In this document: piece after piece, positions 49,232 to 60,277 of the stretch
How the letters are laid out: every line of letters starts with the position of its first letter
How positions within the stretch are numbered: position 1 is the stretch's first letter
DNA from: Anaerolineae bacterium
Lineage (GTDB): Bacteria > Chloroflexota > Anaerolineae > Aggregatilineales > JAFGMM01
Direction: 5' to 3'
Length of the DNA: 64,000 nt
Assembly: GCA_027494055.1 (NCBI GenBank)
Contig: JAOSJO010000024.1
Span: 1 to 64,000, forward strand
The notes under the pieces: model-generated
What the model was told of the DNA's origin: nothing
Database searches by the model: none
What the model saw: only the letters and a program-made list of their open reading frames with translations
Program-made: the position numbers and the translations under genes

Positions 49232-49876
49232 TCAGGACCGGCGGAGGCCGGTCCGCCGAGAATGCCCCCACTTGAGCACGTTGACGACCGCCTCGGCCAT
49301 TGCCTCGGCGCTGTAGCCACGCGGGTCTTCGAGCCACCAGATGACAGTCTGGACGATGGCGCCGGTCTGGATCTGGGCGAGCAGTTCCGGCGGGTAGGGC
49401 AGGTCGCGCCCGGCCTCGCTTTCCTCGCGGAGGACCTGCTCAAACGTGCGCGCGGCGTATTCGCGCGCCGCCTGGGTGAGCTGCACCGAACTCCCGCCGC
49501 CGAGCATGATGTGGAACAGGTCGCGATTGGCGTGCGCGTAGTGGAAGATCGCGTGCACCGCCTCGGCGCGCCAGGTGAGCGGGTCGGGCGCGTCTTTGCG
49601 GCCGGCGATGATGCTCGCGGCGAGCGCCTCCAGCCCGTCGAGCACGAGGGCTTTGGTCAGGTCCTCTTTGTCGGTGAAGTGCAGGTAGAACGTGCCCTTG
49701 CCGAGGTCGGCGGCCTCGGTGATGTCGGCGATGGTGGTGGCGTCGAAGCCACGCGCGACGATGACGCGCCGCGCGGCGTCGAGCAGGCGGGCGCGCGTGC
49801 GGAGCTTGCGGCGGGTGCTGCGGTCGATGGCCTGTGCTGGGGCCGCCGACGTGGCTTCGGTTGACTGGCTGGACAT
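49232..49876 (-). CDS. TetR-family transcriptional regulator
   Basis: A 214-residue repressor. The N-terminal DNA-binding domain reads RARLLDAARRVIVARGFDATTIADITEAADLGKGTFYLHFTDKEDL, a textbook TetR helix-turn-helix. The C-terminal domain is helical and ligand-binding (HAIFHYAHANRDLFHIM, QIQTGAIVQTVIWWLE). ATG 49876 has an AGGAGGT site. It is the first gene of the exporter cluster on the minus strand and lies directly upstream of the permease, so it probably represses the exporter until the substrate is sensed. Confidence 0.94.
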   Translation of the reverse strand: MSSQSTEATSAAPAQAIDRSTRRKLRTRARLLDAARRVIVARGFDATTIADITEAADLGKGTFYLHFTDKEDLTKALVLDGLEALAASIIAGRKDAPDPLTWRAEAVHAIFHYAHANRDLFHIMLGGGSSVQLTQAAREYAARTFEQVLREESEAGRDLPYPPELLAQIQTGAIVQTVIWWLEDPRGYSAEAMAEAVVNVLKWGHSRRTGLRRS

Positions 49877-49900
49877 AACTGACCTCCTGGTCATAAATGA

Positions 49901-49929
49901 ATCGTAGATTAGTACTGACCGCGAGTCAA
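49901..49929 (-). promoter_or_regulatory. Promoter of the TetR/exporter cluster with overlapping dyad
   Basis: On the minus strand: TTGACT (49929-49924), 17-base spacer, TACGAT (49906-49901), 25 bases before the ATG. Inside the promoter, tgac (49916) and gtca (49925) form a small inverted repeat that could be the TetR operator. Confidence 0.6.
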
Positions 49930-50033
49930 TTGGAATCCGGTTAGAGTTGCGCCGCCCCCCGCGAGGCGGGGGCGCATAGGCAGTCAGGAGATTGTGGGTT
50001 TGTTGGGGAATGCGCTGTGTCAGGATGTGGGGG

Positions 50034-50879
50034 TCAGGGCGTCCGTGTCGCAGCCATGATGACCAGAATCCACTGGCCGGCGACCGCAGCGACGATTTCG
50101 GGCGTCCTGCCCACCAGCGTGACCAGCGCCCCGGACCAGGAATGCAGCAGGACGTGCGGCGACAGGAATGGCGAGGCCGCCATCGCGAGCTTCTCCTCGC
50201 GGCGGGTGAGCGCCGCGACGAGCAGCGCCAGCCCGATGGGGATGCCGCCCGGCCAGAACGAGGCGTCCCACCACTCGCCGACAGTATTCTCCCAGCGCAA
50301 GGGCCAGAGGCCGAAGAGCGCCAGCGAGAGCAGCATCACCACCGTGAACGGCGCGTACACGCGCACGACCTCGCGCACGCCGCCTTCTCGCCATGCCGCA
50401 TACAGCCAGTACACGACCATCGCCATGCCGATTTGCGGTTTCGTCACGACGAAGAACAGGCCGATTTGGGGCGGCAGCACGAAGCCCAACATCGCCAGCC
50501 AGTCGATGTTCGCGTTGAGCAGACAATGGAGCACTGAGGGGGCCAGCAGGAACACCACCATGCTCGCCGGGCCAGCGCCGAGCCGGTACGCCACGTAGGC
50601 AAAGGCAACGAACCCGATGCACAAGACGAACGCCCTGCCGAGCGCTTCGGGCAAGAGGGCGAAGGGCAGGAATGGCAGGATCGCCCAGGGCGCGTTGTAA
50701 TACCCGCTGACGGTATAGGGCGACCGCCCTTCAAGGATGGCGCGTGAAGCCGGTCGGTAGGTCTTGGTCCAGTCGATGCCGCCCGGCAGCACCGCCGCAA
50801 TCACGACGACGGCTGCGATGCCGACGATCACCAGGAGGGCGATGAGCAGCGCCGACCGGCGGGTAAGCGCTCTGGTCAT
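50034..50879 (-). CDS. GT87/DUF2029-like multi-span membrane protein
   Basis: A 281-residue protein with about eight spans, for example LLIALLVIVGIAAVVVIAAVL, AWAILPFLPFALLPEA-like, FVLCIGFVAFAYVAY and FFVVTKPQIGMAMVVYWLY. The motif PQIGL and NANIDWLAMLGFVLPP between spans is reminiscent of GT-C fold glycosyltransferases (GT87/DUF2029), though shorter than the usual 400 residues. The frame is intact with a normal start. No neighbour clarifies its role. It is separated from the TetR gene by a GC-rich hairpin (49953-49974). Confidence 0.6.
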   Translation of the reverse strand: MTRALTRRSALLIALLVIVGIAAVVVIAAVLPGGIDWTKTYRPASRAILEGRSPYTVSGYYNAPWAILPFLPFALLPEALGRAFVLCIGFVAFAYVAYRLGAGPASMVVFLLAPSVLHCLLNANIDWLAMLGFVLPPQIGLFFVVTKPQIGMAMVVYWLYAAWREGGVREVVRVYAPFTVVMLLSLALFGLWPLRWENTVGEWWDASFWPGGIPIGLALLVAALTRREEKLAMAASPFLSPHVLLHSWSGALVTLVGRTPEIVAAVAGQWILVIMAATRTP

Positions 50880-50987
50880 GGGGCGTCCTTAGCAGGTCAC
50901 TGCGAAAGCCAGCCCGTCGGGCCTAGTGCGGCCATTATATCATGAATTCTTCGTTAATCATGCATCAATTGTTGAAGCAAACGTACC

Positions 50988-51821
50988 TCAGAACCAGCGC
51001 GCGATGATGCGCTCCAGCCGCCCGTCTTCGATCATATCGACCAGCGCGGCATCGAGCACACGCCACAGCGCCTCGCCCTCGATGCGCACCGCCACCGCGT
51101 ATGGCTCGTCCGTCACGTACTCGACGACCTCCAGCGCGCCGGCGTTGGGATAGACCCACACCGAAATGGCGTCCACAACGGCGGCGTCTGCCGCACCGTC
51201 CACCAGCGCGTCCAGCGCCGCCACCGGCGCGTCATACCGGACGACATCCAGCGCGGCGCGCCGCCGCTGCTCCCGACGCGCCCACACGTCGCCCTCGCTG
51301 CCGAACTCCACCGCCACCGTCCGCCCTTCCAGGTCGGCGGCGCTGCGCAACGCCGCGCCCTTCGGGACCACCATCACCTGCCCGGCGTTGAGGTAGGGCC
51401 GCGTGTAGCGCACGTCGCCGGTCCGGTCCGGGTCCACGCGCAACGCGGAGATCACGGCGTCCACGAGCCACACGTCCAGGGCGTCGTACAGGCTGTCGTA
51501 GCCCATGACCGTGAACTGCACCTCCACGCCCAGCGCGTCTGCCAGCGCGCGCGCCAGGTCCACGTCGAGGCCGCTCATCTGGTCGTCGGCCAGCAATCCA
51601 AAGGGCGGGTTGTCGCCCTCGATGGCGACGCGCAGCGTGCCGCTCTCCAGCACGCGCTCCAGCGACTCGTCGTTCGCGCCGTGCAGCAGCAGCCACGCGA
51701 GCGCCACCAGCACGGCGCATCCCGCCAACAACGCGGCCAGCCTCGCCCGCCGGCTGCGGGCGAGGGCGCGCCACGCCGCGCTTCTGTCCTCGGGTTGAGT
51801 CGTCAAGCTTCTTTGCCTCAC
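50988..51821 (-). CDS. ABC solute-binding protein, amino-acid type (SBP_bac_3)
   Basis: A 277-residue binding protein with an N-terminal hydrophobic anchor (LAALLAGCAVLVALAWLLLHG). The domain starts ESGTLRVAIEGDNPPFGLL and continues MSGLDVDLARALADALGVEVQF and LYDALDVWLVDAVISALRVDP, the ligand-contacting loops of polar amino-acid binding proteins; the second lobe is RTVAVEFGSEGD. GTG 51821 is the start; the anchor may be a lipobox (LAGC). No permease or ATPase genes adjoin, so it may be a receptor or share another transporter. Ligand unknown. Confidence 0.85.
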   Translation of the reverse strand: MRQRSLTTQPEDRSAAWRALARSRRARLAALLAGCAVLVALAWLLLHGANDESLERVLESGTLRVAIEGDNPPFGLLADDQMSGLDVDLARALADALGVEVQFTVMGYDSLYDALDVWLVDAVISALRVDPDRTGDVRYTRPYLNAGQVMVVPKGAALRSAADLEGRTVAVEFGSEGDVWARREQRRRAALDVVRYDAPVAALDALVDGAADAAVVDAISVWVYPNAGALEVVEYVTDEPYAVAVRIEGEALWRVLDAALVDMIEDGRLERIIARWF

Positions 51822-51839
51822 CAGTTCAAGGGAGCGCGC

Positions 51840-53019
51840 TCAGGGGAGCGCGCCATCCTGCGCCCAGCCGCGCGCGTAGGCGCGCACTTCTTCATAGATC
51901 GGTTTCAACTGGAAATCCGGCGTGACGAATGTGAAGTAGTCGCGCCAGTTGCCCTGCCGCTCTGGATAGCGGAACGCCCAGATGCACAACCGGTCGAGCC
52001 AGCCCCACTCCGCCTCGGACCAGCGGAAGGCGTCGAGCGTGTAGGCGATGCGCTGCCCAGGCCGGACCGCGCGCGTCCACCGGGGGTGGTCGTTCCACCC
52101 CGCCTCGGTGATGTAGGCCGGCTTGTCGCCATCGCCGTAGCGCGCCATCAGCGCGCGCGTCAGCTCGGCGCGGCGGAAGTTGAGCACGTCCGGCGCCGGC
52201 GGGTCGTCGGGCGGGAACTTGAACCCATAGGTGTGGATCGCCAGCGCGTCGAAGTAGGCCGCTGCGCCGGCTTCGTACATCCGCTCCAGGTAGACCAGGT
52301 CGTTCATGCCGTTGGGGCTGCCGGTCGGCTCCAGCGTGGGCGCGAGCGCGCCCGCGAGCACGGGGGACCTCCGGGGCCGCGGCCTTGATCACCGGGTAGC
52401 TGACGCGGAGCAGTTCGGTGTAGGCCTCCGGGTCTGGGACGCGATAGCCCCACTCGAAACCGAGGTTCGGCTCGTTCCACAGGATGACGCCCTCCAGCGT
52501 GGGGGCATAGCGCGCGGCAAAGGCGGCAGCGAACGCGGCAAAGTCGCCGTAGTGCGCCGCGTCCAGGTAGTTGTACGAGGTCTCCACCTCATCGGGGTCG
52601 GGGCGCGCCCACGCCGGCACCATCCCGATGCGCGCGATCACCCTGATGCCCTGGTTTGCGGCGTGCTTCATGATCTCGTCGCTGTGCCACCAGTCGTAGC
52701 GGCCCTGGGCGCTTTCCACGTAGGCCCACGGGAAGTACTCGACGATGGTCCCCGCGCCCATCTCGCGCACGAGCTGGAGGGTGCGCTGGATTTTCCACGG
52801 CTCGATCTCGTCGGTGAGGCGCGTGTGTACGCACGCGACGGGGTGTTCAGTCTGGACGGTCTGCGGCGGGCCGAGCACCGCACGCGGGAACATCGGCGCG
52901 AGCCACAGGCACACGTGGAGCACGATCAGCGCGCGCACGACCCAGGGGAGCCAGCGCGTGAGGCGGGCGGCGCGGAGGCGTCCCCGCGCGGCGTGAACGA
53001 CGCAGACGATGTGGCGCAT
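51840..53019 (-). CDS. TIM-barrel glycoside hydrolase (GH5/GH39-like), frameshifted
   Basis: About 393 residues repaired. The N-terminus has a span (WVVRALIVLHVCLWLAPMF) and the barrel begins EIEPWKIQRTLQLVREMGAGTIVEYFPWAYVE. The acid/base Glu is in VILWNEPNLGFEWG and the nucleophile Glu in YITEAGWNDHPRW, spaced as in clan A glycosidases. An extra C in a ccccc run near 52370 breaks the frame, which resumes VPVLAGALAPTLEPTG. It lies just downstream of alanine racemase on the same strand. It is probably membrane-anchored outside the cytoplasm; the glycan substrate is unknown. Confidence 0.78.
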
Positions 53020-53126
53020 AGGGCGGCAGACCGACCTCGCTGTACGAACGGGGTATATCGTACCGCGTTTTCTCCGGCTTTGGGGAACGGTGCGGCGCGC
53101 TCTGGTGGGCGCGCCCGCGAGGGCGG

Positions 53127-54293
53127 CTAACGCACGTCGTCAGCCGCCGGTGGGAGGTAGACCCGTTTCACGCGCGGCAGCAGCGACGTGGTGACTTCGT
53201 AATTGATCGTCTCCGCCCAGCGCGCCACCTCCTCGGCGGTGATGCGCGCCTCGCCCTGCGCGCCAATGAGGACCACCGTGTCGTCTTGCTTCACGTCAGG
53301 GATGCCGGTCACATCGACGACGAACTGGTCCATGCACACCCGCCCCACGATGGGCGCGCGCTGCCCGTTGATGAGCACCGCGCCCCGGTTCGAGAGCAGG
53401 CGGTGATAGCCGTCGCCGTAGCCGACCGGGACGAGCGCGACGGGCGTCGGGCGCGTGGTGGTGTACGTCCGCCCGTAGCTGATGCTCGACCCCGGCGGGA
53501 GCGTGCGCACGCGCGCGACCCGGCTCTGCAACGCGAGCGCCGGCTGCAACGCGACCGGCGGCGCGACCTCGGCGTTGGGCCGCAGCCCGTAGATGGCGAT
53601 GCCGGGCCGCACCGCGTCCAGGTGCGTCTCGGCGTGGAAAAGTGTGGCGGCGCTGTTGGCGCAGTGCCGCACCCGAAGACGGTGCCCCGCCGCCGCCACG
53701 GCGCGCAGCACGTCGGTGAAGCGGGCGAACTGCTGGCGGGTGTACGCCCGGCTCGCCTCTGCCGGCTCGTCGGCGACCGCGAAGTGCGTGAACATCCCCT
53801 CCAGGTCGAGACCCGGCAGCGCCGCGACCTGGTCCACGAACGCCGCCGCCTCCTCTGGCAGCAGGCCGAACCGCCCCATGCCGGTATCCACCTTGACGTG
53901 GACCGGCGCGCGGCGTCCGGCGGCCTCAGCCTGTGCGCTGACAGCCTGCGCGGCCTCCCAGGTTGTGAGTGTCGCCGTGAGGTTGTGCGCGACGATGAAG
54001 GGCGCGGCATCCGGCGGCGCGTAACCCATCACCAGGATGGGCGCGGCCAGCCCTGCCTGGCGCAGCGCGACGCCCTCATCCACGCGCGCGACGGCCAGCC
54101 GGGTCGCCCCGCCCGCGAGCGCGGCGCGCGCTGCTTCGGCGGCCCCGTGGCCGTAGCCGTTCGCCTTCACGACCGCGATGACCTCCACCGGCCCGCCCAC
54201 GTGCGCCTTGAGGGCACGCACATTGTGCATGATCACGCTCAGGTCGATGACGGCATACGTAATCGCCCCGTCGGCTGGCGGGTTGGTGGTCAT
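53127..54293 (-). CDS. alr: Alanine racemase
   Basis: A 388-residue PLP enzyme making D-alanine for peptidoglycan. VIAVVKANGYGHG carries the PLP Lys, THFAVADE and VRHCANSAATL are conserved, and SSISYGRTY holds the catalytic Tyr on the second domain. RVCMDQFVVDV completes the active site (CMDQ). ATG 54293 is chosen over an upstream ATG because it precedes the conserved ITYAVIDLSVIMHNV. Frame and length are normal. It is followed by a TIM-barrel glycosidase and preceded by an envelope protein gene. Confidence 0.96.
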   Translation of the reverse strand: MTTNPPADGAITYAVIDLSVIMHNVRALKAHVGGPVEVIAVVKANGYGHGAAEAARAALAGGATRLAVARVDEGVALRQAGLAAPILVMGYAPPDAAPFIVAHNLTATLTTWEAAQAVSAQAEAAGRRAPVHVKVDTGMGRFGLLPEEAAAFVDQVAALPGLDLEGMFTHFAVADEPAEASRAYTRQQFARFTDVLRAVAAAGHRLRVRHCANSAATLFHAETHLDAVRPGIAIYGLRPNAEVAPPVALQPALALQSRVARVRTLPPGSSISYGRTYTTTRPTPVALVPVGYGDGYHRLLSNRGAVLINGQRAPIVGRVCMDQFVVDVTGIPDVKQDDTVVLIGAQGEARITAEEVARWAETINYEVTTSLLPRVKRVYLPPAADDVR

Positions 54294-54352
54294 GCTGGTC
54301 CCCCCATGTGGATGCAAAGACGCCGGTTTGCCGTGCCGTCGAGTCTACGCGC

Positions 54353-55467
54353 CTACTGCCGGTTCTGCCATTCCTGCACCGTGGTCTGGAGGAACTCGCG
54401 CACGTCTGGATCGACCACGTCGCCGACGCCCTCGTAGAAATGGCCGTCAACCTCGATGGACACTCCCACGCCGGTCACGCTCTGGCGGATGTGGATCGAC
54501 CGGTCGGAGAGCGCCGGCGTGTGCTGAAGCTTGTATTGCAGGAAGTCCTCGATTTCGTCGACGATGCCCGGCGCTTGCGCCCTCGTCGCCGATAACGGCG
54601 TCTGCCCGGCGAACACGCGGCCCAACTGGCGGAGCATGTGCGGCGGGGCTTCTTCTTCGAGGCCCGGCAGCGCCAGTGTGGCGTCAGTTGGGTCTTCTCT
54701 GCCCGCAGAGGGCGCGGTGTGCGCTGCGGCCTCCGGCTCAAGGTCGGCCATCTCGTTGAGGTTGCGCACCAGGCCCACGAAGCGGCGGCGCAGGTCCGGG
54801 TCGGGCACGTCATTGAGGCGGCGGTAGCGCGCGCCGCCGAAATCGACGATCAGCGCGCCGTCGGCAAGATCGCGCCACACGCGCATCACTTCCACCGAGT
54901 CGGCGGGCGGTTCTTGCGTGGGGTCTGCCGCCGGGTTGCCGGCGTGCGCCTGGGGAGGGGCATCCTACCCTCGGACGCTGGGCGCTCGGCGGGCGCGGCA
55001 GCAGCCGTGGCGGCCGGCGCGCCGAAACTCACAACCGGCCCCAGGGTGCTCCGTTTCGCCGCCGGCTCCTGTGGCGCCGGGTCCTGCGCGGCGGCTTCGA
55101 CTGCCGCGCTGCTCCCGTCAGGCGACGGCCCCTTGCCGTCATGCGCGCCGGCCGGCGCGCCGCTGTCTGGAGCGCCGCTCACTTGTGCGCCACTTGCAGG
55201 TGCAGCGGCTTTGGCCTTGCGCGCGTCCTCCGGCTCCATGAAGAAGTTGACGATGGCCCCCCACACGCCCGACCGGCTGCGCGCCGGCGCGGGCTGTACT
55301 GTTGTCTTGGGCGCCTTGGGCGGCATCTCGCCGCGCTCGCGCTTTGCGCGCGTGTTGCGCCGGTAGACGATCCACCAGACCATGACCAGCAGCACCACGG
55401 AGGCGCCGATGGTCATCACGCACAGCGACATCACGCCAGGTTGACCGAAAAAGTCCAGGAAGTCCAT
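54353..55467 (-). CDS. Single-span membrane protein of unknown function, frameshifted
   Basis: About 371 residues repaired. One N-terminal span (MSLCVMTIGASVVLLVMVWWIVYRR) is followed by a low-complexity Ala/Pro linker; near 54965 the frame changes and continues GNPAADPTQEPPADSVEVMRVWRDLADGAL. The C-terminal 180 residues are cytoplasmic or extracellular (VDFGGARYRRLNDV, LRRFVGLVRNLNEMAD, IRQSVTGVGVSIEVDGHFYEGVGDV). I recognise no named domain. Alternation of a span, disordered linker and compact tail resembles the FHA protein at 56413-57786. It is divergent from the DM13 gene. Confidence 0.6.
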
Positions 55468-55761
55468 GTCTCTGCCTCACGACGGCAAGTCGGGAGCGTG
55501 CGCATGAAGTCATGTGATGGCCCAAACTTGCCTTAACTGACCATACATGCTCTATCTATTATTTTGCATCGATTGGGCGCAGACGCAAGCCCTGTGGCGG
55601 CCATAAAGCGCAAGATTAACAAATCTCTCTCAATTCTGAACGTTTTCCGCGCGCCGGCCCGCTGCTTGCGAGCGCCGGTGTGATGTGTTAGCTTTGCGCC
55701 ATCGACGATTCGCCTTACGCGCGCATTGGGCGCGCGCACTGCGAAAGGGAGACACGACGCC

Positions 55762-56374
55762 TTGCGCACCCGACCCCGATGGATGCTCCTCAGCCTCGGC
55801 GCTCTGATCGTTGCGGCGCTGTTCCTGTTTCCTCAATGGTGGCCGCTGGTCGCGGGGCGGCCCGCGCTGGTCTCGTTCCCCGGCGTCTCTGACGAGGAAC
55901 GCGCCGCCCTGGAGACCGTCCAGGCCATCGACCCGACCGAGGCCGCCGCAGTCTACATCGCGGGCACGCCCACGACCGTGCCCGAAGACATGCAGACCAT
56001 GCCCGACATGGAACTGCCCATCATCCTCGCGCGCGGCGAGTTCCAGGAACTGGACGCGCTGCATTGGGCCACAGGCACGGTGACGCTCTTCCGGTCGGGC
56101 AGCGAGGTCATCATCGTCTTCGAGAACTTCAGCGCGCGCAACGGCCCCGACCTGTACGTGCTGCTCTCGGTCCACCCGGAGCCGCGCACGAGCGCCGAGG
56201 TCCATCAGGGTGCGGGCGCGGTCGAGGTGGGGCCGTTGGTCGGGAGCGTCGGCGCGCAGAGCTACACCGTGCCGGAGAGCGTCGATATTGCGCTGTACAA
56301 CAGCGTGGTCATCTACTCGCGCGCGTTCGACACGATTTTCAGCGTCGCGCCCCCTGACGCCGGAGGAGTTCTGA
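55762..56374 (+). CDS. DM13-domain membrane-anchored protein, frameshifted at the end
   Basis: About 204 residues repaired. A TTG start at 55762 follows an aagggaga site; the N-terminal anchor is WMLLSLGALIVAALFLF. Residues 85-200 form a DM13 domain (ARGEFQELDALHWATGTVTLFRSGSEVIIVFENF, NGPDLYVLLSVHPEP, DIALYNSVVIYSRAFDTIFSVAPL). DM13 domains are proposed redox or electron-transfer modules with a conserved Cys in eukaryotes; no Cys is seen here. One extra C in a ccccc run at 56350-56354 shifts the last few residues (LTPEEF, stop 56372-56374). Confidence 0.75.
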
Positions 56375-56412
56375 GCGGCGCGGTCACACGGCGCGCGCCT
56401 CCACCCTTCACC

Positions 56413-57786
56413 CTACATAGCGCCGGGCGGCGGCCATTCGAAGTGCAGCTCATGCTCGCCAAGCTGGAGCACGTCGCCGTGCGCGAGGTACGTGGTGCGG
56501 GCCGGCTGCCCATTGACGCGCGTCTCCTGCGGGCTGACCTGGCTTTCCAGGTAGTAGTCCGGCGGGCGACGCGAGGATGGTCGCGTGTACAGGCGCAAGG
56601 CCGGGCAGCGTCAGGTGGCTGCCGGGGCCGCCGCCGATGAGAAAAGGCGAGGCGAGGATTGGCGTCCGTTTGCCCGGCCCCGCCGCGCCCCATGCCGTCA
56701 GCATCGCGCCAGAGGCCGGCGGCGCGTCAACCGCGCCTGCCGGGGCCGCGTCCAACGGCTCCCTTGATTCGGGCGGCGTCGGCTGGTCGGCGGGCGGTTG
56801 GGGCGTCCAGCGCGGCGGCGGCGCTTCCTGATCGGGGGTGTCGGCTGGTCGTGAGGCGGCTGCGGCGGCCACTCAACCGGCCTCTGCGCGCGCCCCGGCG
56901 TCGGCGTCTGCAACGGCGGGAGGACCTGTTGCGGCGGAGGCTGTGCCGGGGGCGGTGCATAGGGTTGAGGCGTTTGGGCCGCCGGCTGGTACGCCTGCGG
57001 CGGATACGCTGGATATTGGGGCGACACGGCGGCTTCGGGTTTGGGCGCTTCGGGCTTGCGGCGGCGCAGCGCCATAACTAGCGCCTGCACACCGAGGCCG
57101 ATCACCATCGCGGGGACGATGACGGCCAAATTTAGATTCTGCACCAGACCGACCGAGACCAGCACTGCGCCCAGGATTGCGGCCATCACCGTGGGCAAGC
57201 GGCGCGAGATGAGCAACAGCCCGATCGCGCCGGCAATGGCGCACACGACTAATATCAGCACGGAGCCTGCGGAAAGCGGCACCCTGTACGTTTCCAGCAG
57301 GCGGGATACCAGAAATCCTGAAACAATCGCGCCGGTTAGCAACTCCGTTGTCGCGAGCGCGCCAACGATCCCGATCAGCGCGGCGATTGCTAACACCCAG
57401 CCGTCCGGCAATTCCTGTGCGACGTCCAGCACAATGATGCCGACTACTAGCCCTAGTGCGAAGCCAGGGCCTGCTACCACTGGGATGTACACTCGCCCAC
57501 CCACGAGCAGCAGGACGACCCCAACGAGGATCAACAGAGCGCGTATCCAGATTGGCAGTTCCAACCGAAACGAGCGTACCTGCTCCTCTAGCTGGTCACG
57601 GAGGTCCTGAACCTCTGCTTGCATCTGCTGAAACGTCTCTTCGGTCTGCTGAAAAGCCGTCTGATCCAGCGGGACACCCAGATCGACCAGGAACTTCTCC
57701 AACGAGCCGACGTCGGCGGTCGAGCAGCCGGCCAACAGCAGCACCGCAAGCAAGGACACAACCAGAATGCTGACGCGCGCGCGCAT
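56413..57786 (-). CDS. Lipoprotein-signal, multi-span protein with C-terminal FHA-like domain, two frameshifts
   Basis: About 457 residues repaired. The signal MRARVSILVVSLLAVLLLAGC carries a LAGC lipobox. A coiled coil (QQTEETFQQMQAEVQDLRDQL) precedes about seven spans (for example IWIRALLILVGVVLLLVGG, FALGLVVGIIVLDVAQEL, VPLSAGSVLILVVCAIAGAIG). A Pro/Gln-rich linker crosses a shift near 56838, and the C-terminus is FHA-like: PFLIGGGPGSHLTLPGL, HATI, then (second shift near 56560) DYYLESQVSPQETRVNG and LAHGDVLQLGEHELHF. As in the other FHA protein the phosphopeptide Arg is absent (IGGG). It may bind non-phosphorylated partners. Confidence 0.7.
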
Positions 57787-57830
57787 GACCCTCTCCCGTG
57801 TTTGTTCGCCTTTTCATGGTTCTGAGGTCG

Positions 57831-58292
57831 CTACTTCGCATCCGGGCGGATGAGCATCACCGGGACCGTGACGGCCTGCACCACCTTCTGCGCCACGCTG
57901 CCCAATAGCCAGCGCGTGATGCCCGTGCGCCCATGTGTCGAAATCACGACAAGATCGACTTCGTTCGCCTCGACGTAATTGTAGATGCCGGTCGCCGGCC
58001 CGGTGGCTTCGATGATCTCCTCCCGCACCTGCACGCCCTCTTTACGAAGCACGTTGCGCAGCCCGACGAGGTACACGCGCATGTTCTCGATCACCGCCTG
58101 CATCTGCTCCTCCTGCCCGGCCAGCACCACCTGGTCGGCCATCGCGCGGAACGGGGAGACGTACACGTGCAGGAGGATCAGTTCCGCCTCGTGCTTGCGC
58201 GCAAGCTGCGCCGCGTGCGGAATCGCAAGCTCGGCGAACCCGGAACCGTCAAGCGGCACCACGATGCGCTTATACTGTGGGCCATCATTCAT
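57831..58292 (-). CDS. Universal stress protein A family protein
   Basis: A 153-residue UspA protein. RIVVPLDGSGFAELAIPHAAQLAR opens the Rossmann-like fold; the ATP-binding signature VVISTHGRTGITRWLLGSVAQKVV (G-2x-G-9x-G(S/T)) is intact, so it belongs to the ATP-binding UspFG branch. It supports survival in starvation or stress, usually as a dimer in the cytoplasm. It is divergent from the Bax-inhibitor-1 gene. Confidence 0.95.
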   Translation of the reverse strand: MNDGPQYKRIVVPLDGSGFAELAIPHAAQLARKHEAELILLHVYVSPFRAMADQVVLAGQEEQMQAVIENMRVYLVGLRNVLRKEGVQVREEIIEATGPATGIYNYVEANEVDLVVISTHGRTGITRWLLGSVAQKVVQAVTVPVMLIRPDAK

Positions 58293-58373
58293 GGTTCCCG
58301 TCCTTACGCCAGGTTTCTCTTACCCGCATTGTACCAGATAGTCGGCGGGGGCGCGCGTATCCTGCAAAGCGGG

Positions 58374-58402
58374 TTGGTGTTTATCTAGGTGAAGAGTACA
58401 AT
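58374..58402 (+). promoter_or_regulatory. Putative promoter of the Bax-inhibitor-1 gene
   Basis: TTGGTG (58374-58379), 17-base spacer, TACAAT (58397-58402), 52 bases before the ATG. Moderate match. Confidence 0.45.
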
Positions 58403-58453
58403 AAGCACAGGTGAGATGATTCACCGCGTCGTAGAAGGGACGGGAGGCGCAAA

Positions 58454-59167
<714 letters not shown>

Positions 59168-59215
59168 GCCGCGCGCGCGGGAACGCAAGCGCGTCAACCG
59201 GAAAAGCTGCATATG

Positions 59216-59239
59216 AGGGCACAGGGCCGCCTGTGCCCT
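59216..59239 (+). terminator. Terminator of the Bax-inhibitor-1 gene
   Basis: A perfect 10-bp stem (agggcacagg with cctgtgccct, four-base loop) followed by ttctgtgtttg, between convergent genes. Confidence 0.65.
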
Positions 59240-59258
59240 TTCTGTGTTTGTGCGGGCG

Positions 59259-60277
59259 TCACCGGAGGTACGGCTCCGGGCGGGGGTGGCGCGCGTCCTC
59301 CCAGAAGGCCGCGTGGAGCGGGGAGGCGTCGAGGGGCGACGTCCCCAGGGTGTCCGGGGCGTCGGGATCGATGAAGGCCACGTCGAGCGCCTCCACGCCG
59401 TCGGCGCGCAGCCGGCCGCCGATCACGCCGCACTCGAACAGCGCGCCGACCGGGCGGACCTCGTCGCCGTTGGGGTAGCGGACGATCCACGCGGGGTTGC
59501 TGTACACGCCGATCAGCCGCGTAGGCCGCACGTGCAGCCCGGTTTCCTCATGGACCTCGCGGACGGCGGTGCCGGTGGCGGTCTCGCCCAGCTCGCACCA
59601 GCCGCCGGGCATGTCCCACGTGCCGAGGTCGCCGCGCCGGATTGCCAGCACGCGCCCGTTCACGTCGCGGACGACTGTCGCCGCGCCGGGCAGCGTCACG
59701 CGCGCTGCGCCGACGTACTGCCGGAGCGTCTCAACGTGCCCCGGCGGGCCGGCGGGGGCGCACACCGCGCGCTCGATGGGGGCGTCCGCGCGGCGGCGAG
59801 GGCGTCGCCAAGCATGTGCCGGTAATGCGGCGGAAGGCGCGACAGGGCCACGCCGGGCGCTTCGAAGCGCACGCCGGTGATCTCGCTGCCGTCCGCGCGC
59901 AGTTCGCCGCCGGCAGCGTGCCCGGCAAAGCACACCGTCCACGGCTGGACCAGGTCGCCGTTGGGATAGGCCAGGTTGTACGCGGGGTCGCTGTAGATGC
60001 CCACCAGCCGGTCGAGGCGCACGTGAAGGCCTGTCTCTTCACGCACCTCGCGGCGGGCGCAGCCGGCCAGGTCTTCGTCTGGCTCCAGGACGCCGCCCGG
60101 CAGGCCCGGCCAGTCGAAGTCGGCGCGGCGCTGGACGAGGACGTTGCCCGCGTCGTCGAACACGACGGCGGTGGCGTAGACGAGCAGGAGGCGCTGCCGC
60201 CCGACGCGCCGACGTATCCAGGCGACGTAGTCTGCGCCGGAAGCGGCGTCGTGGTCGGAGGCGGCGCGGCGCGTCAC
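59259..60277 (-). CDS. Tandem NUDIX hydrolase, frameshifted (or two overlapping NUDIX genes)
   Basis: About 340 residues. Each half is a NUDIX domain. The first (VVFDDAGNVLVQRR, GGVLEPDEDLAGCARREVREETGL) and second (VVRDVNGRVLAIRRGD, GGWCELGETATGTAVREVHEETGL) both keep the GX5EX7REVXEEXG box. A missing G in gcggcg near 59797 would fuse them as LAAAADAPIERAV; as sequenced they overlap by about 100 bases in different frames, which is unlikely for separate genes. Such enzymes hydrolyse nucleoside diphosphate derivatives. It is coupled by ATGA to the creatininase gene upstream. Confidence 0.75.

Noticed and set aside
49953..49974. GC-rich hairpin downstream of the GT87-like gene as a terminator
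   Set aside because: Not followed by a U-rich tract in the minus direction, so the evidence is too weak.
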